Positions 50,507 through 62,870 are shown, counted from the stretch's first letter. The stretch: 64,000 nucleotides of DNA from Henningerozyma blattae CBS 6284 (GCF_000315915.1 NC_020188.1:1381501-1445500); one strand, 5' to 3'. Numbers and translations are program-made. The notes: generated by a model not told the origin, from the letters alone.

Positions 50507-52689
50507 TCAAGCAAGACAAGACAACAGTTAATTAAATGTTGTTGTTCTAGTTAGTAACACAAATTTATTGCGATGAATATTCCCCTAGAGCCTGTCAAAA
50601 GGAGTATATATTTGTGGGAAACAGTGTATTTTATTACACTTATAATACCTCTTAAAACAATTTGCTGTCGAAGTTGCAAGTACCCTTAATTAGTCAATGA
50701 AGCAGCGTTGAGGTATATCTAATTCAGACTTGGATCCTTAGTCTTTTCTTAGATGTTCCAGATCTTGTAAGATGGATAGATTTGTAGATAGAATTTTCCA
50801 AACAGAATAGAACAAAATAGACACCCTTGAAAATCTTTTCTATTAATGTTCCACGATAGGATGAGTTGTATAAAAAAGTGATGACTTATCGCTAAGGGAT
50901 GAGTTTTTTTTCTATAGTTGATTTTTTTGTGTGATGATTACTTCTCGTTGTCGTTCTTTCTAGGTCTCCAACCAGTTCGAAGATTCTCTCTCCAAATTTC
51001 TTGTTAAGCCCCACCAGTTTTTCTCAGCAAGGAATAGTAATCATTCCTCAGTTTCATTATGATAATTCCATGACACCCCTTTTGCTCTGGTATTTTACCA
51101 GATCCTGCAAGACCATTTTCGCCTTGAAATTTCTAAGGAGTCGACTTTGTGCCGTATTGGGTCACACAGAAAGCAGCTTTAGGCACGTGATCAGCCGGGT
51201 AAGAGAGGAAATCATAGTATATGGTTTACAGTGTTCTATGAATCATATATTTTTTATTTGTATAAATTATATTGAAAATAATTAGCCAAAGAAAGTTTGT
51301 AATGAACACCTTATTATGAGAAAATATCAGGCACTCATATACTCCTTGGAATGTTATATTGTAGTATATGATATATGGTCTAGTGGGCTTGTTAATTTCA
51401 ATCAATCTCTGATAAATTTATGGAGAGGAATTAAATCATGGAACTCATTTAATAATGCTAACTAGAACTGAGGTAAGTATTTATGAACACGTAAAATACT
51501 TCTTCTATCGATCACAACAAAGCTTAAATTCAAATGCAGGAACAAGTGGGTTACCTAGGTTAAATTTCTGGAATTTCATTATTATATAGATTAGTCTATC
51601 CTTGCACACAAAGTACAGAACTATTGAAGTAACTCAAAATCCTAAAAGAAGCAAAAACTGAGAAAAGAAAGGGAAAAAACAACATCTTGGTGGCCAATAT
51701 TATTTATAGTAAGCAAGTTCTGATGTTACTTATATCATGGAGCGTTTCCCTAATAGTTCTTAGACTAATTATTTAATTCGTTTTTCATTATGTATTAGAA
51801 TTGTAATTTTTTTAAAAGCGTCTATATATATTAAGAATGCTGGATACTCAACTGTTGTTAGGGAAGAAATATCGTTATTCTAAAAGAACATATTAGATTT
51901 TTTTTTCCTCTAATGTTTTTGAGAATGATATCTCAATCATTACATTAAAGAGTAGTATGATTTTAAAGGCACTGTAATAAAACCTATGAATTTATTATTT
52001 ATAGAGGGTTTGTTAAGTAGTCAAAGTTATGTAACATTAAGTTATCAATTGAATAAATGAAACAGATCTTAGCAGCCAATATCCTGAAAGATTTTCTTAC
52101 TCGTTTCTTTTTCTTTTGGATCTCGGAGTTTTCAATAATAATATTTCTAGTTACGGTAATAAACCACGATGATGCCGCAAAGGAATATTTCTACCAATAA
52201 ATACTGTTATAATAAAAATGCTATGCTTTTATTTAGTCATTCCAGAAAAAACTAATACATACCTCTTTATATAGTAACATTTTTGAGTTACAGTTTTGTG
52301 TGGTATATTTTGTCGAGCAATCAATACATTGACAAGGGATCTATCAATTTTTCAAACTATAAATTACTGCCAAAGTATCTTCAACTTGCATAGCTTAATT
52401 AGTGTATATTATTTATTCCCATTTCCTAAGAAGGTAAGGAAATTTTTCTAATCTAAATAAATATAAAAAATTATTCGATAACTACTTGACTAACGTATTA
52501 AACAACGAGCATAAATATTTTGAGTGTGTTGAGTGTGAAATATTACAAACTGATATTTTTAAACAAACTGCCCTGCTCGTAATATATATAGAGTTTGTTT
52601 TATATACTTTTGTACGACATCAGAATCCTTAATATTATTATTGCTGTTAGTCATACTTAAGAGAATAATTCTTTTTTTAGATTGTTTAA

Positions 52690-52711
52690 AGTATAGAAAC
52701 CTCCTACCCTT
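52690..52711 (+). repeat. Arm 1 of a 22-base perfect inverted repeat (partner 59141-59162)
   Basis: Contains TATAGAAACCTCCTACCC and is found reverse-complemented at 59141-59162. Weaker similarity continues on both sides (AT-rich, GTAGG followed by TATAAAAATA-type sequence). It may mark a dispersed, decayed element; identity unknown. Confidence 0.7.
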
Positions 52712-52969
52712 TTTAGTAGGAATTAAAATTATAGAAAATATAAAAATATAAAGATTAGATGTCGACTGAATTGCTGGCAATTTATACATCTTTTTTTGGA
52801 CAAGAGAAGTCAATTCATCGTCGTCTATACCTGAAAATTTTTTCACCTAATTAACCTCACAAGAGTTATGTGCCTCTCATGCTTAGTTTATCCTGTGGAA
52901 GCTACATGATGTACTTTAATTAACGACAACAAATTTTCTATTTGGGGTTTTTATTAGCAACGTATATCC

Positions 52970-53245
52970 ACCTTATACTATATTTTATCCCAAACTAGTA
53001 TATCTACTGTTGTATGTATAAAGACCATAAATATCTAGCTGTATATGACGGATTTTTTTGGTATTAACTGTTCTTATAATTGTCCTCTCCGAGCTAAATA
53101 CGTATATAAAACTACAGAAGTAAATAAAATCGAGCTCTATTTATATTCTGAGAAATGCAGGTTGTATAAAAATATCACTTAGTACGTAATATTTTACGCT
53201 CAACAGTATATTCACATTATACTATATTTTATCCTAAAACAGTAG
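52970..53245. repeat. Direct repeat pair of about 35-45 bases, 245 bases apart
   Basis: Both copies share an exact TTATACTATATTTTATCC core, preceded by GTATAT(C/T)CAC and followed by diverged (A)ACAGTAGATATAT-like sequence. Copies are near 52970-53005 and 53211-53245. Origin unknown. Confidence 0.65.
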
Positions 53246-53593
53246 ATATATGATTAGGCAGGATTTATTTACATTTAAAAATTTTTTGAAACACGACAAA
53301 AAAATTCTAATGATATTAAACCTATAAGAAGAACAAAATATTCAATAGCCAAAAAAGGAAATAGTTTTAGAATTACAATTCAGCTTGTTTTGGTTTAAAT
53401 ATTTATTATAAATAATATATTACATAATACTTTTTGTTTTTACATAACCTGCCTTTCTAAAAAAGCGTCAAAAAATCCATATTATAGTATAATAATTAGA
53501 TAGAATTTTAGAAGATTTTTATAATAGGGAATTATATCGTTATAAGAATATACAAATTAGGAGATAATTAAAAATAAAATTAAAAGGTCATAA

Positions 53594-53793
53594 GATCAAA
53601 ATTATATAAATTAGATAAGGAGTGCAAATGAAAAGTAGCGGAAACATTAAAACAATGCATACCAAAAATGTGAAAATGAGGTAGAGGATAGATGTTAATT
53701 AAACGATAGAAAAATAAAACAGTGAACTGAAAAATACGCATAGAAAAATCAAGTGTAATGTAGGTCCACAATAAATAGATGATTATGGGTTAG
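53594..53793. repeat. 200-base segment identical to 59943-60142 (HXT 3' flank, copy A)
   Basis: By eye every base from 53594 to 53793 matches 59943-60142; similarity stops abruptly at 53593/59942 and drops at 53794/60143. It covers the 3' flank and reaches the first base of the last sense codon of the first HXT. A sharp-edged identity block in non-coding DNA between diverged genes indicates a recent gene-conversion tract. Confidence 0.9.
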
Positions 53794-55514
53794 TGTTTGC
53801 CTAACATATTCTTCCATGCTGGAGTATCATCGTTTGCCATTGCATCGACATCATAATCAGCACCTCTTTGCGATGGTGGGACCCAAGTAGATGATTTCCA
53901 TGGTAATACACCTTCTTCCCACATAACATTGACGTCTTCTAATTGTAAACCCTTGGTTTCTGGAACAAAGAAGAAAACGTAGAACCAGGCGAATACCAAA
54001 CAACCTAAGAAAACGTAACCGTAGTAGAAATTAATAGAACCAGTAATGAATGGAGTGAAAAAACCAATACAAAAATTCCACAACTGGTTCGATACTGTAG
54101 CCAAAGCCATACCCTTAGCCTTGACTCTTAATGGGTAAGTTTCAGAAATAATGACAAATGGAACTGGTGCCCAAGAAGTGGCAAAACAGAAAATGAAGAA
54201 ACAACTGAAGACAATCATACAGTTACCAGCACCCTTGGATGTGATACCAGCATTTTTGCCTTTTGGCCATAATCTTGTCACACCAACTGAAGCAAAGATA
54301 ACCATACAGCAAACCATACCTGCTGCACCCCATAATAGACATGTTCTTCTACCGAATCTATCAATTAAATATAGAGCAAAAAAGGTAGAAACAAAATTAA
54401 CCACACCAAAAACGATGGCAGCTTCAAAACCATCCTCTAGACCAACTGATTTGAAAACAGTGGTACCATAATAGAAGAAATAGTTGGCACCGGACAATTG
54501 TTGTAGAGCCATAATCATAATACCCATAATAACTCTCTGGAAAACTTTGTTATGTGTTTGGAATAATTCACCCCAACCAGCTTGACCTTCAGCTCTTTCT
54601 TTTTCAACCGCACTCTGAATTTCTTCCACTTCTGAAATAACAGCTGGATCATCTGCATTCAATTTATTTGATGTAGCCACTGAACGCTTAGCTTCTTCCA
54701 ATTTACCTTTTTCCACCAAGTATCTTGGAGATTCTGGAACGAACATCATACCACCAACCATACATAAACACCAGGCAAATTGCAAACCTAGACCAACTCT
54801 CCATTGAACAGAATTAGAATATGTCTTAGTACCGTATTCAGTACAATCACCCAAGAAAATGCCCAAGGTAATCATCAATTGAAAACAGGAAACCATAGCA
54901 CCTCTCATCTCCCTTGGAGACACTTCCGAAATTAACATAGGAGACAAAATAGCGATAACACCCATACCAACACCAGCAATAATTCTTCCGATAAAGTATT
55001 GGTACCATTTGTCAATAGAAGCTATTTCAATAACAACACCAACAACAAAAATAGTGGTGGCCATGATCAAACCAAGACGACGACCATAGATATCACCGAG
55101 ACGACCTAAAGTGACAGAACCAATAGCACAACCAATATTAAAAATAGACACCAGTAACCCTGTTCTAACCTTTGATAAATAATGCTCACCTTCCTTAGTT
55201 GTAGAACCAAATCTTCTCTTAAAATCTGGCTGAGCAATGAAACCACCAATAGTACCGATATCCCAACCCATCATAAACCCACCAAAAGCAACCATAATAC
55301 AGGTTAAACAGACAGTAATATAAGCCGATTTAGGCTTTTTTGGGATTTCAATAGCTTGGGGAGAATTTTCATTTCCAGAAAAATTATCCACACCGTAGTC
55401 TTGTTTTAGTTTATCTGTTTTTTGGAAGTCGTTGGTTTGGACTGATTCAGTGTCAGTATTTACAACTCCAGTGGAATCAGAGCTTGGATCTTCGGTATTA
55501 ACAACACCAGACAT
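53790..55514 (-). CDS. HXT: Hexose transporter, copy A
   Basis: Plasma-membrane facilitative glucose transporter of the major facilitator superfamily. 574 residues with 12 transmembrane segments: hydrophilic N-terminus (1-65), [16 protein letters not shown] (TM1), [10 protein letters not shown] (loop 2-3), [12 protein letters not shown] at the end of TM6, [14 protein letters not shown] in TM7, DRFGRR (loop 8-9) and PETKGL after TM12. The family-conserved motifs are intact. Length matches S. cerevisiae Hxt proteins (about 540-590) and no long sensor-type C-tail is present, so it is a transporter rather than Snf3/Rgt2. It is tandem with a second HXT 6349 bases away and shares identical blocks with it. 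Codon use is moderately optimised. The specific HXT number cannot be assigned. Confidence 0.95.
   Translation of the reverse strand: MSGVVNTEDPSSDSTGVVNTDTESVQTNDFQKTDKLKQDYGVDNFSGNENSPQAIEIPKKPKSAYITVCLTCIMVAFGGFMMGWDIGTIGGFIAQPDFKRRFGSTTKEGEHYLSKVRTGLLVSIFNIGCAIGSVTLGRLGDIYGRRLGLIMATTIFVVGVVIEIASIDKWYQYFIGRIIAGVGMGVIAILSPMLISEVSPREMRGAMVSCFQLMITLGIFLGDCTEYGTKTYSNSVQWRVGLGLQFAWCLCMVGGMMFVPESPRYLVEKGKLEEAKRSVATSNKLNADDPAVISEVEEIQSAVEKERAEGQAGWGELFQTHNKVFQRVIMGIMIMALQQLSGANYFFYYGTTVFKSVGLEDGFEAAIVFGVVNFVSTFFALYLIDRFGRRTCLLWGAAGMVCCMVIFASVGVTRLWPKGKNAGITSKGAGNCMIVFSCFFIFCFATSWAPVPFVIISETYPLRVKAKGMALATVSNQLWNFCIGFFTPFITGSINFYYGYVFLGCLVFAWFYVFFFVPETKGLQLEDVNVMWEEGVLPWKSSTWVPPSQRGADYDVDAMANDDTPAWKNMLGKH
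54914..55287. repeat. 374-base segment identical to 61263-61636 (HXT coding, TM1-TM4 region, copy A)
   Basis: Compared base by base: no difference across 374 bases, including all synonymous sites, while the N-terminal codons and much of the C-terminal half differ at many sites. Interpreted as a gene-conversion tract. Confidence 0.9.
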
Positions 55515-56570
55515 TTTATGCTAAAAAGCGAATTGTAGTTATTTTATTTTAATTACTGTATAAGTCAGTAAATTAATTTGAATTGTTGATAATTTATTTG
55601 TTTATTTAAACATACTTAAAACAAAACCGTTTGCAAATATTTAATTATCATTAAGATATGGTTGATTTATATATCTTGAAGTTTTCATGAGAGACTAAAA
55701 TTTTATAATAATAAGTGCTGATAAATGCATAATGACCCCCCCCCGCATATCCAAGAATATCACAATAAGTGACGCTATCATTCCAATTACCAAAACAATC
55801 AATGCCAGAATGCAATCTAACGAATTTCTTTTTCTGCTACACGACTCTATTTGAATATGAAGGGACTTACTAAGAATCTTTCTGCGGGGCTCCTATAACT
55901 CATTTATTCGATATAGAAGCCTCTTGAAGAAGTATCGTAACTATTCTCCCCAATGATAATTGATACTCACAAATTGTTAGTGTTCCTTCCCAAAGAAAGT
56001 TTTTCTAGCAGCAATCTTTGATCCACGGTTCTAACAGGCTTCCACCCATCAGTGTACAGCAAGATGTTTATAAAAACACATGCTACCCCACATTCAAAGG
56101 GTATTGTTCAATAGCCTCCGCAAATATACTAATGTGTCATTCACTTATTGAAAATTACCTATGTGCCTAAGTTTCTGAGATGTAGACTGCGGAGAACCTA
56201 CTGTTTGCAAGAAACTAGCAGAGATGGAACAAATCGGCTGTAAATAACCTCTGCCTAAGACTGGTTGCAACCTTGTTATTTGTGACTACTGCATAAAGTA
56301 AGTTTCTTCAACTTTTATTCATTTGTTTTGGGTAATAGTTGCCTCGATGCTGCAATGCAACACAAGCTTTCTTCTGGTTACTCTGGACCCTCTATGAAAT
56401 TCATGTTTCACTTGCTAAACCATTGCTTCTTTATGACGTCCGGGATTTATTAACAAGATTCATCCCATTCAGTTCCTCTTAAATGTGTTCTTCTTTTGAT
56501 ATAACTATCACCACAGGCAAAAAGGTCACCTCCCACGAAATACTCCCCACATTTTTGCTGCTTTTATAGC

Positions 56571-56598
56571 TTAATTTTCGGAGGCTATCCATATCGGG
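56571..56598 (-). promoter_or_regulatory. Conserved upstream block of HXT copy A
   Basis: TTAATTTTCGGAGGCT followed by ATATCGGG is kept almost unchanged at 62871-62898 upstream of copy B, inside otherwise strongly diverged upstream DNA. It contains CGG triplets of the kind bound by zinc-cluster regulators; it is close to, but does not exactly match, the Rgt1 CGGANNA consensus. A regulatory role is inferred from conservation only. Confidence 0.45.
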
Positions 56599-57390
56599 CT
56601 ACTCTCTCAGACATCATGGCAGCCGTCGCGTCCTAACCCGGCCGTTATTTTCCAGTTTTGTATGAAGCTTTTATTAGATTTCTGGGGCTTTTATCCAAAC
56701 ACCAATTTAGGATTCTAGAATTAATAGCATGTTCCTTCGTTATTCCAATTATTTTTTATATTCTATGAACTATACTACTCAAAATATTTCATTATTAGTA
56801 ATTTTTTAAACGGTAGAATACTCATGGGTTAAGAAATTTAGCGCACGCCTTGTAGACCTCTCTGGCCAGCATGTTGAGAAAATTAATGTAAGTTATTGCT
56901 ATATCTCATATACTGTGGATTACCTTTAAAACCACAATTATTCGTGAAAGTTAAGGTTATTACATATCTGAATTTTTAGGTTGTTAGAAATGTTAAAAAC
57001 TGTTCTCCACCCTCCAACAAGTAATTCGTTCCCAAGGGTCAATTTCAAAAAGACAGGTAAACTGTAGAATTGGATAAAGCCTTATAATGTGTATAAGCAA
57101 GTATATACTGTGTAGTAGGCTTTTGGCCTCATAGTTCCTAGAGTAGAGTAAGTTTGTATCTTGGCGTAGCCAATTTATTTTGTCTTATTGGAAAGTTGGA
57201 TCACCATTTCTGGTTAAAATAGTAGTGTCATAAAGAAATTAACAATAGAATCTAACCACGTATCACAAAAATCTTTTTCTAAACAAAGCAATGAAAATGA
57301 TCATTGATTTAAGAGCTCTTATTTAAAATGCTAGTTTACAAATATGCCTAGCTGTTTATAGCTAGTAATATTACCTATCAATGTTATACA

Positions 57391-57421
57391 AGTGATTTTT
57401 TAGTGATTTTTTAGTGATTTT
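57391..57421. repeat. Short tandem repeat, 11-base unit AGTGATTTTTT, about 2.8 copies
   Basis: The corresponding place upstream of HXT-B (about 63583) has a single unit, so copy A expanded after duplication. Read directly. Confidence 0.8.
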
Positions 57422-59140
57422 AATATTATTTCTGGGTGTAAAATATTACTTATTAAATGATCCTTGTATACAAGTTTCATCTCTCGGGCAATATAAATAG
57501 AAACTGTTTTTATGGAAACATATAGATATTTATGCATCTGTTAGGCATATAAGGAGGTTAATAAGAAAAATCTATACACTTAAAGTCCAATACCATTTTT
57601 TGTATTAATTAGTTCAGGATCTGCTATAGGACGGACGAAGGTAAAGGGGAATATATATTTGCTTAAATTCAAAGTTATAGTTAAAAGGAATTGATAGTAG
57701 TGCTTAATTTTAACGCCGAAGATACACAGTATTATATCTAAGGCATAATTGAACAGATAATTTGCAATCTAGATTATTTCAACATAGTTCTATACTTATA
57801 AAACAAAAAATGGTGTAATATAAACAACTAAACTAGTTACAGTAACCTAGAAATGTAATTTAATGTTAATTGGTTGAAACAAATAATAAGACATAGATGC
57901 ACCTACTTCCAATTGAAAATATTAATTGATTCAGCTTATTAATTTTTTATATAAACGCCCTTAGAATTATAACAGTATGAGATTTTTAAGAAAACATTCG
58001 AAAGAGATATATTTTAGAAATTGAGTCTATATATTACCAAAAATAATATCAATGCTAGAAAAATAGATTCATTGGTATATGCTTCAACTGTTTAAAATAC
58101 TAATAAGTCAGAGATGAATTTAACAGAAATGGCATGTATAGGGTATGGGTATGACACACTTTGATACTTCCGTGTTAGTTCTCATGCAAATTATAAAGAA
58201 AAAGCAGTGATTAAAAAATTATGCATAAGAACGGCATAGAAATAAATACCGTAACGTTAATGTATAGTATGATAGATATCCTCATATGCTCATATATCTA
58301 TAGCCAAATAGTTTTATGCTTCTATGCAAAAATGTCCATCGCTAAGAAGTTTGTATAATTGAACTATACTATAGGTGTGGTAATAGTTGGGTTAGATTTA
58401 CTAAGATAGATAGTAGAAATGTTAGAAGTAGAAAATGCTTCAGTGGATTCAGTACTCAATGGACCAAAAATAAATAAGTATATGCGTTAATCCATAAGCT
58501 TTTAGAATTTATAATAATATACATGAAGATAAATCAAAAGGAAAGGAAAGTATTCAATCAATATTGAGTTTCTGAGTTCAATACTATTCATAATTACTGA
58601 AAGAGTATAGAAGATGGAAATATGACAAATAAAATCCCAAGTGTAAATTGAATATAAGGCCATAATCAAGCTAAGTTACACAAATATAAGAGAATTAAAA
58701 ATAAAAAAAATTTTGTCTCTGTACTAAAAAAAGTTCTTATACTTATATTACATTTTCTAAAGTTGGATACTTGTGGTAAATTGCCAACGTTACTAAAGAT
58801 AATTGTCCTTTATACGTTAAATAAGTAAATAACACTGACTTGTGAATAACAATCTAGTATAATATACAAGTAGTGTAACCAATGAACTCTAAGTCAGGAA
58901 ATTCTTGTTTTATAAAATTAACTATTAAAGTAATTTGCGTGTCATAGTATGCCATAACTCACCATGAATATCATGATATACTAATCAGGCAAACTAAGTG
59001 AAATATTTTTACCCGACGTTGGCAATAAATTGAATTGACTCTTCATGTTTAAAAATAGAAGTTATAACTAGTCTACATTAATTTGATTTATAAGTTTTTT
59101 TTTTTTTATATCTATTTTTATATATTATATATCTACTCAG

Positions 59141-59162
59141 AAGGGTAGGAGGTTTCTATACT
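59141..59162 (-). repeat. Arm 2 of a 22-base perfect inverted repeat (partner 52690-52711)
   Basis: Reverse complement of 52690-52711, with weaker flanking similarity. The arms lie about 6.4 kb apart and enclose HXT-A with its long upstream spacer. Confidence 0.7.
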
Positions 59163-59942
59163 AAAAATATACTACTAACAACCAGAAGTATTTTGTAAAC
59201 AATTCTTTAATCTAAAAACAATATAACTTGTAAAAACAAGGAATAAGTAAAGATAGTAATATAGTTGTTGGTTATATAGCTATGTATCTATATAAGTGGT
59301 AAAGCTTATGAATTAGATACATATGCTTGCATACAAAGGTAAGAATAAGTGGAGTAAGAATAGAATGTAGCTATTTCAATGACAACCTTATTGGTTGCAC
59401 TACCGATTATCTTAAATCATACTTAGTTGGGCAATAAGTAAAAGTATTTTTGATATCTATTTATATAAACATATTCTAAAAACGATAAGTAACGCACAGT
59501 TTTAAATTTTAACTCAAATTTATGTGAAAATCCTAAAAAGCTTTTCAAGAAAACACAAATTGATTTGAATATATTTATAATTTAATAAGCTATGATACAA
59601 AATTTAATATTAAATTGAATGCTATCTCAAGTATTTACTTTAACAATTGATACAGTTGACAACAAGTAGCTAAATTGCTTTTCAAAAAAGTTCATTTAGG
59701 TAAATCTGACTAGTTTGCAAATACATAGCTTGTATATAAAAAAGACAACAATAACAACAACTATTAACTAGACTATATAGTAGTTTAAAAATTATATAAA
59801 AATTCAGATTAATAGTAGAAAAAATTGTAATACCAATATATTTCTGTCATAAAATCATTCAAAGTAGGGATTAATTAATGATTTTATTAACAGATTATAA
59901 GGTTAATATACCAAAATTTAAAATGAAGTGCAAGTAAAAAGT

Positions 59943-60142
59943 GATCAAAATTATATAAATTAGATAAGGAGTGCAAATGAAAAGTAGCGGAAACATTAAA
60001 ACAATGCATACCAAAAATGTGAAAATGAGGTAGAGGATAGATGTTAATTAAACGATAGAAAAATAAAACAGTGAACTGAAAAATACGCATAGAAAAATCA
60101 AGTGTAATGTAGGTCCACAATAAATAGATGATTATGGGTTAG
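59943..60142. repeat. 200-base segment identical to 53594-53793 (HXT 3' flank, copy B)
   Basis: Partner of the tract described at 53594-53793. The 59887-60120 minus frame of 77 codons here shares its identical part with a frame at 53580-53771 only because of this tract. Confidence 0.9.
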
Positions 60143-61863
60143 CGCTTGCCCAAAATATTCTTCCATGCTGGAGTATCATCGTTGGTCATTGTTGAAACAT
60201 CATAGTCCGCATCCCTCTGTGATGGTGGGACCCAAGAAGCCGATTTCCATGGTAGAGTACCTTCTTCCCACATAATGTTGACCTCTTCTAAGTGTAAACC
60301 TTTGGTTTCTGGAACAAAGAAGAAAACGTAGAACCAGGCGAATACCAAACAACCTAAGAAAACGTAACCGTAGTAGAAATTAATAGAACCAGTAATGAAT
60401 GGAGTGAAAAAACCAATACAAAAGGTCCAGATTTGGTTGGAGACAATAGCTAAAGCCATACCTTTGGATTTGATCTTCGACGGGAAAGATTCTGCAATAA
60501 ACACAAATGGAACTGGAGCCCAGGAAGTACCGAAACAGAGGATGAAGAAACAACTGAAGACAATCATACAGTTACCAGCACCCTTGGATATGATACCAGC
60601 ATTTTTGCCTTTTGGCCATAATCTTGTCACACCAACTGAAGCAAAGATAACCATACAGCAAACCATACCTGCTGCACCCCATAATAGACATGTTCTTCTG
60701 CCGAATTTATCAATTAAATATATAGATAAGAAGGTAGCAAAGAAATTGATCACACCAAAAATAATGGCAGCCACAAAACCATCCTCTAGACCAACTGACT
60801 TGAAAATAGTGGTACCATAGTAGAAGAAATAGTTGGCACCGGACAATTGTTGTAGAGCCATAAGCATAATACCTATAATCACTCTCTGGAAAATCTTGTT
60901 ATGTGTTTCAAAGAGATCATTCCATCCAGCTTCACCCTCAGCTCTTTTCTTTTCGACAGCACTCTGAATTTCTTCCACTTCTGAAATAACAGCTGGATCA
61001 TCTGCATTCAATTTATTTGAAATAGCCACTGAACGCTTAGCTTCTTCAATTTTACCTTTCTCTACTAAATATATTGGAGACTCAGGGACAAATAACATGC
61101 CAGCAACCATGCATAAACTCCAGGCAAATTGCAAACCGAGACCAACTCTCCACTGAGCAGAGTTAGAATATTCTTTAGAACCATATTCAGTACAATCACC
61201 CAAGAAAATGCCCAAGGTAATCATCATTTGAAAACAGGAAACCATACCACCTCTCACCTCCTTTGGAGACACTTCCGAAATTAACATAGGAGACAAAATA
61301 GCGATAACACCCATACCAACACCAGCAATAATTCTTCCGATAAAGTATTGGTACCATTTGTCAATAGAAGCTATTTCAATAACAACACCAACAACAAAAA
61401 TAGTGGTGGCCATGATCAAACCAAGACGACGACCATAGATATCACCGAGACGACCTAAAGTGACAGAACCAATAGCACAACCAATATTAAAAATAGACAC
61501 CAGTAACCCTGTTCTAACCTTTGATAAATAATGCTCACCTTCCTTAGTTGTAGAACCAAATCTTCTCTTAAAATCTGGCTGAGCAATGAAACCACCAATA
61601 GTACCGATATCCCAACCCATCATAAACCCACCAAAACCAATCAGAATACAGTTAAAACAAACCGTGATGTAAGTTGATAGTGGCCTCTTTAGTATTTCAA
61701 TGACATTGGGAGAGATATCATCTTCAGAAAAGCTATCCACACTAATCGTCTGTTTTTGGTTATCCTCTCTTTGAGAATCGTTTGAATGAACTGATTCAGT
61801 ATCAGTGTTTACAAATCCTGTATAATCATGTATTGGCTTTTCGACCATAATAATGCCAGACAT
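60139..61863 (-). CDS. HXT: Hexose transporter, copy B
   Basis: Tandem paralogue of copy A, also 574 residues with 12 transmembrane segments and the sugar-porter motifs [30 protein letters not shown] and PETKGL. The N-terminal 65 residues differ strongly from copy A, whereas about 125 residues covering TM1-TM4 are identical. Differences resume in TM5 to TM10 in patches. One family-conserved residue is changed: the motif PESPRYL reads PESPIYL (AGA to ATA, near 61072), removing an Arg kept in nearly all sugar porters. The reading frame is otherwise intact and the upstream region parallels that of copy A, so it is probably expressed; transport activity may differ. Confidence 0.93.
   Translation of the reverse strand: MSGIIMVEKPIHDYTGFVNTDTESVHSNDSQREDNQKQTISVDSFSEDDISPNVIEILKRPLSTYITVCFNCILIGFGGFMMGWDIGTIGGFIAQPDFKRRFGSTTKEGEHYLSKVRTGLLVSIFNIGCAIGSVTLGRLGDIYGRRLGLIMATTIFVVGVVIEIASIDKWYQYFIGRIIAGVGMGVIAILSPMLISEVSPKEVRGGMVSCFQMMITLGIFLGDCTEYGSKEYSNSAQWRVGLGLQFAWSLCMVAGMLFVPESPIYLVEKGKIEEAKRSVAISNKLNADDPAVISEVEEIQSAVEKKRAEGEAGWNDLFETHNKIFQRVIIGIMLMALQQLSGANYFFYYGTTIFKSVGLEDGFVAAIIFGVINFFATFLSIYLIDKFGRRTCLLWGAAGMVCCMVIFASVGVTRLWPKGKNAGIISKGAGNCMIVFSCFFILCFGTSWAPVPFVFIAESFPSKIKSKGMALAIVSNQIWTFCIGFFTPFITGSINFYYGYVFLGCLVFAWFYVFFFVPETKGLHLEEVNIMWEEGTLPWKSASWVPPSQRDADYDVSTMTNDDTPAWKNILGKR
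61263..61636. repeat. 374-base segment identical to 54914-55287 (HXT coding, copy B)
   Basis: Partner of the tract described at 54914-55287; both edges are abrupt (mismatches at 61262 and 61637). Confidence 0.9.
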
Positions 61864-62870
61864 TTTAACGTAGAAGAAGAAAGTATTTTATTTTTTTCTA
61901 TTACTGGACAATGCAGAAAAATATGAGTTGTTCATAGTTTTTTTATTTATTTATACAAACAAGACTGAAAGCATGCATGCAAATATCATTAAAATATATG
62001 TCTTTATATTTCTTGAATTTTCATCGAAAATTAAAGTCTTATGATAAATGTGTTAAACTAATCGTGTTCTAGGGAAGTAAAATAAAATTTGTTGTCATTA
62101 AAATTATAAAAAAACAATCAGCAGGTTAAGGAAATTTCTTTATTTTTTTGTTAATACGGCTCTACTTGATTATAAGATAACTGAACAAGATTATTTTAAT
62201 GGGGTAGCCATATAGTTTATTTCCTTTATGTGAATAGCTTGAAGTAGTAAATGCACCGTAACTATTTTCCTTATTGATAGATGATACTTACAAATTTCCT
62301 TATCAAAGAAAGTTTTGCTAGGTGCAATATCTGATTACTCTAGCTGGTAGGTCCCCTCTATGTGATCACTCTGACTGGTAGGCCCCCTCTCATCAGCATA
62401 TGGTTATGTGTTCATGAAAATATAGGGTACCTAAAGTCAAAGAGTACTATTTAATATCGTTGGTAAACATATTAATGTGTCACTCCTTCCTTGAGAATTT
62501 CCTATGTGCTGATGCTCCCAAGATGTTATAACTTACAAGTTACCTGTCAGTCCGAAGAATAGATTTTCTACATTAGGAAAACTATAACCTTTTATCTACA
62601 CGGATAGCATAAACGTTTATCACATTCTTTAGGTAACAGTCGGTATAGGAATACAAAAATAAGGCTTCTTTCAGTTGTTCTAGACTCCATGAACAAAATT
62701 CGCGTTGTGCTTGCTAAACTATTCTTTATAGACCTCGAGGAATAATCAACAAGATTCATCCTATCCTGTCCCTATTTAAAGTGTTTTGGGTTGATATAAA
62801 TGTTAATATAGGCAAATAAGTCATTTGCCAGGAAATACTCCACATTTTTCTACTTTCATTGTTTAATTTT

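Larger units (their letters stand above)
50507..53593. other. Long gene-poor spacer between the IDS2 candidate and the first HXT
   Basis: About 3.1 kb with no supported gene. The collinearity with S. cerevisiae seen from 1 to 50 kb ends here. Contents: the promoter region of the IDS2 candidate; a CACGTGAT element at 51184-51191; a minus-strand 95-codon frame at 52559-52846 (non-ATG start, mixed composition, unrecognised); one arm of a 22-base inverted repeat (52690-52711); and a direct repeat (52970-53005 / 53211-53245). It may contain decayed mobile or gene-relic sequence. No tRNA seen. Confidence 0.45.
55515..59942. other. Long non-coding spacer between the two HXT genes
   Basis: About 4.4 kb with no supported gene. 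The HXT-A promoter half (55515 to about 58300) is collinear with the region upstream of HXT-B (61864 to about 63840), showing that the whole upstream region was duplicated. A nine-C run lies at 55736-55744, a GCGGGG (Mig1-like) site at 55884-55889 and a conserved TTAATTTTCGGAGGCT...ATATCGGG block at 56571-56598. A short tandem repeat lies at 57391-57421. The rest, 58.4-59.9 kb, is AT-rich with the second arm of the inverted repeat. No RNA gene recognised. Confidence 0.55.

Noticed and set aside
51184..51191. CACGTGAT, a CDEI-like element suggesting a centromere
   Set aside because: No adjacent highly A/T-rich CDEII of suitable length and no CCGAA-type CDEIII nearby; more likely a bHLH (Cbf1/Pho4) site or chance.
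53580..53771. Minus-strand frame of 63 codons repeated at 59887-60120, suggesting a conserved small gene
   Set aside because: The identity is explained by the 200-base conversion tract in the HXT 3' flank; outside it the frames diverge at once and the sequence has no recognisable features.
60395..60820. 141-codon plus-strand frame opposite HXT-B (also 54151-54471 opposite HXT-A)
   Set aside because: Antisense shadows of conserved transporter coding sequence.
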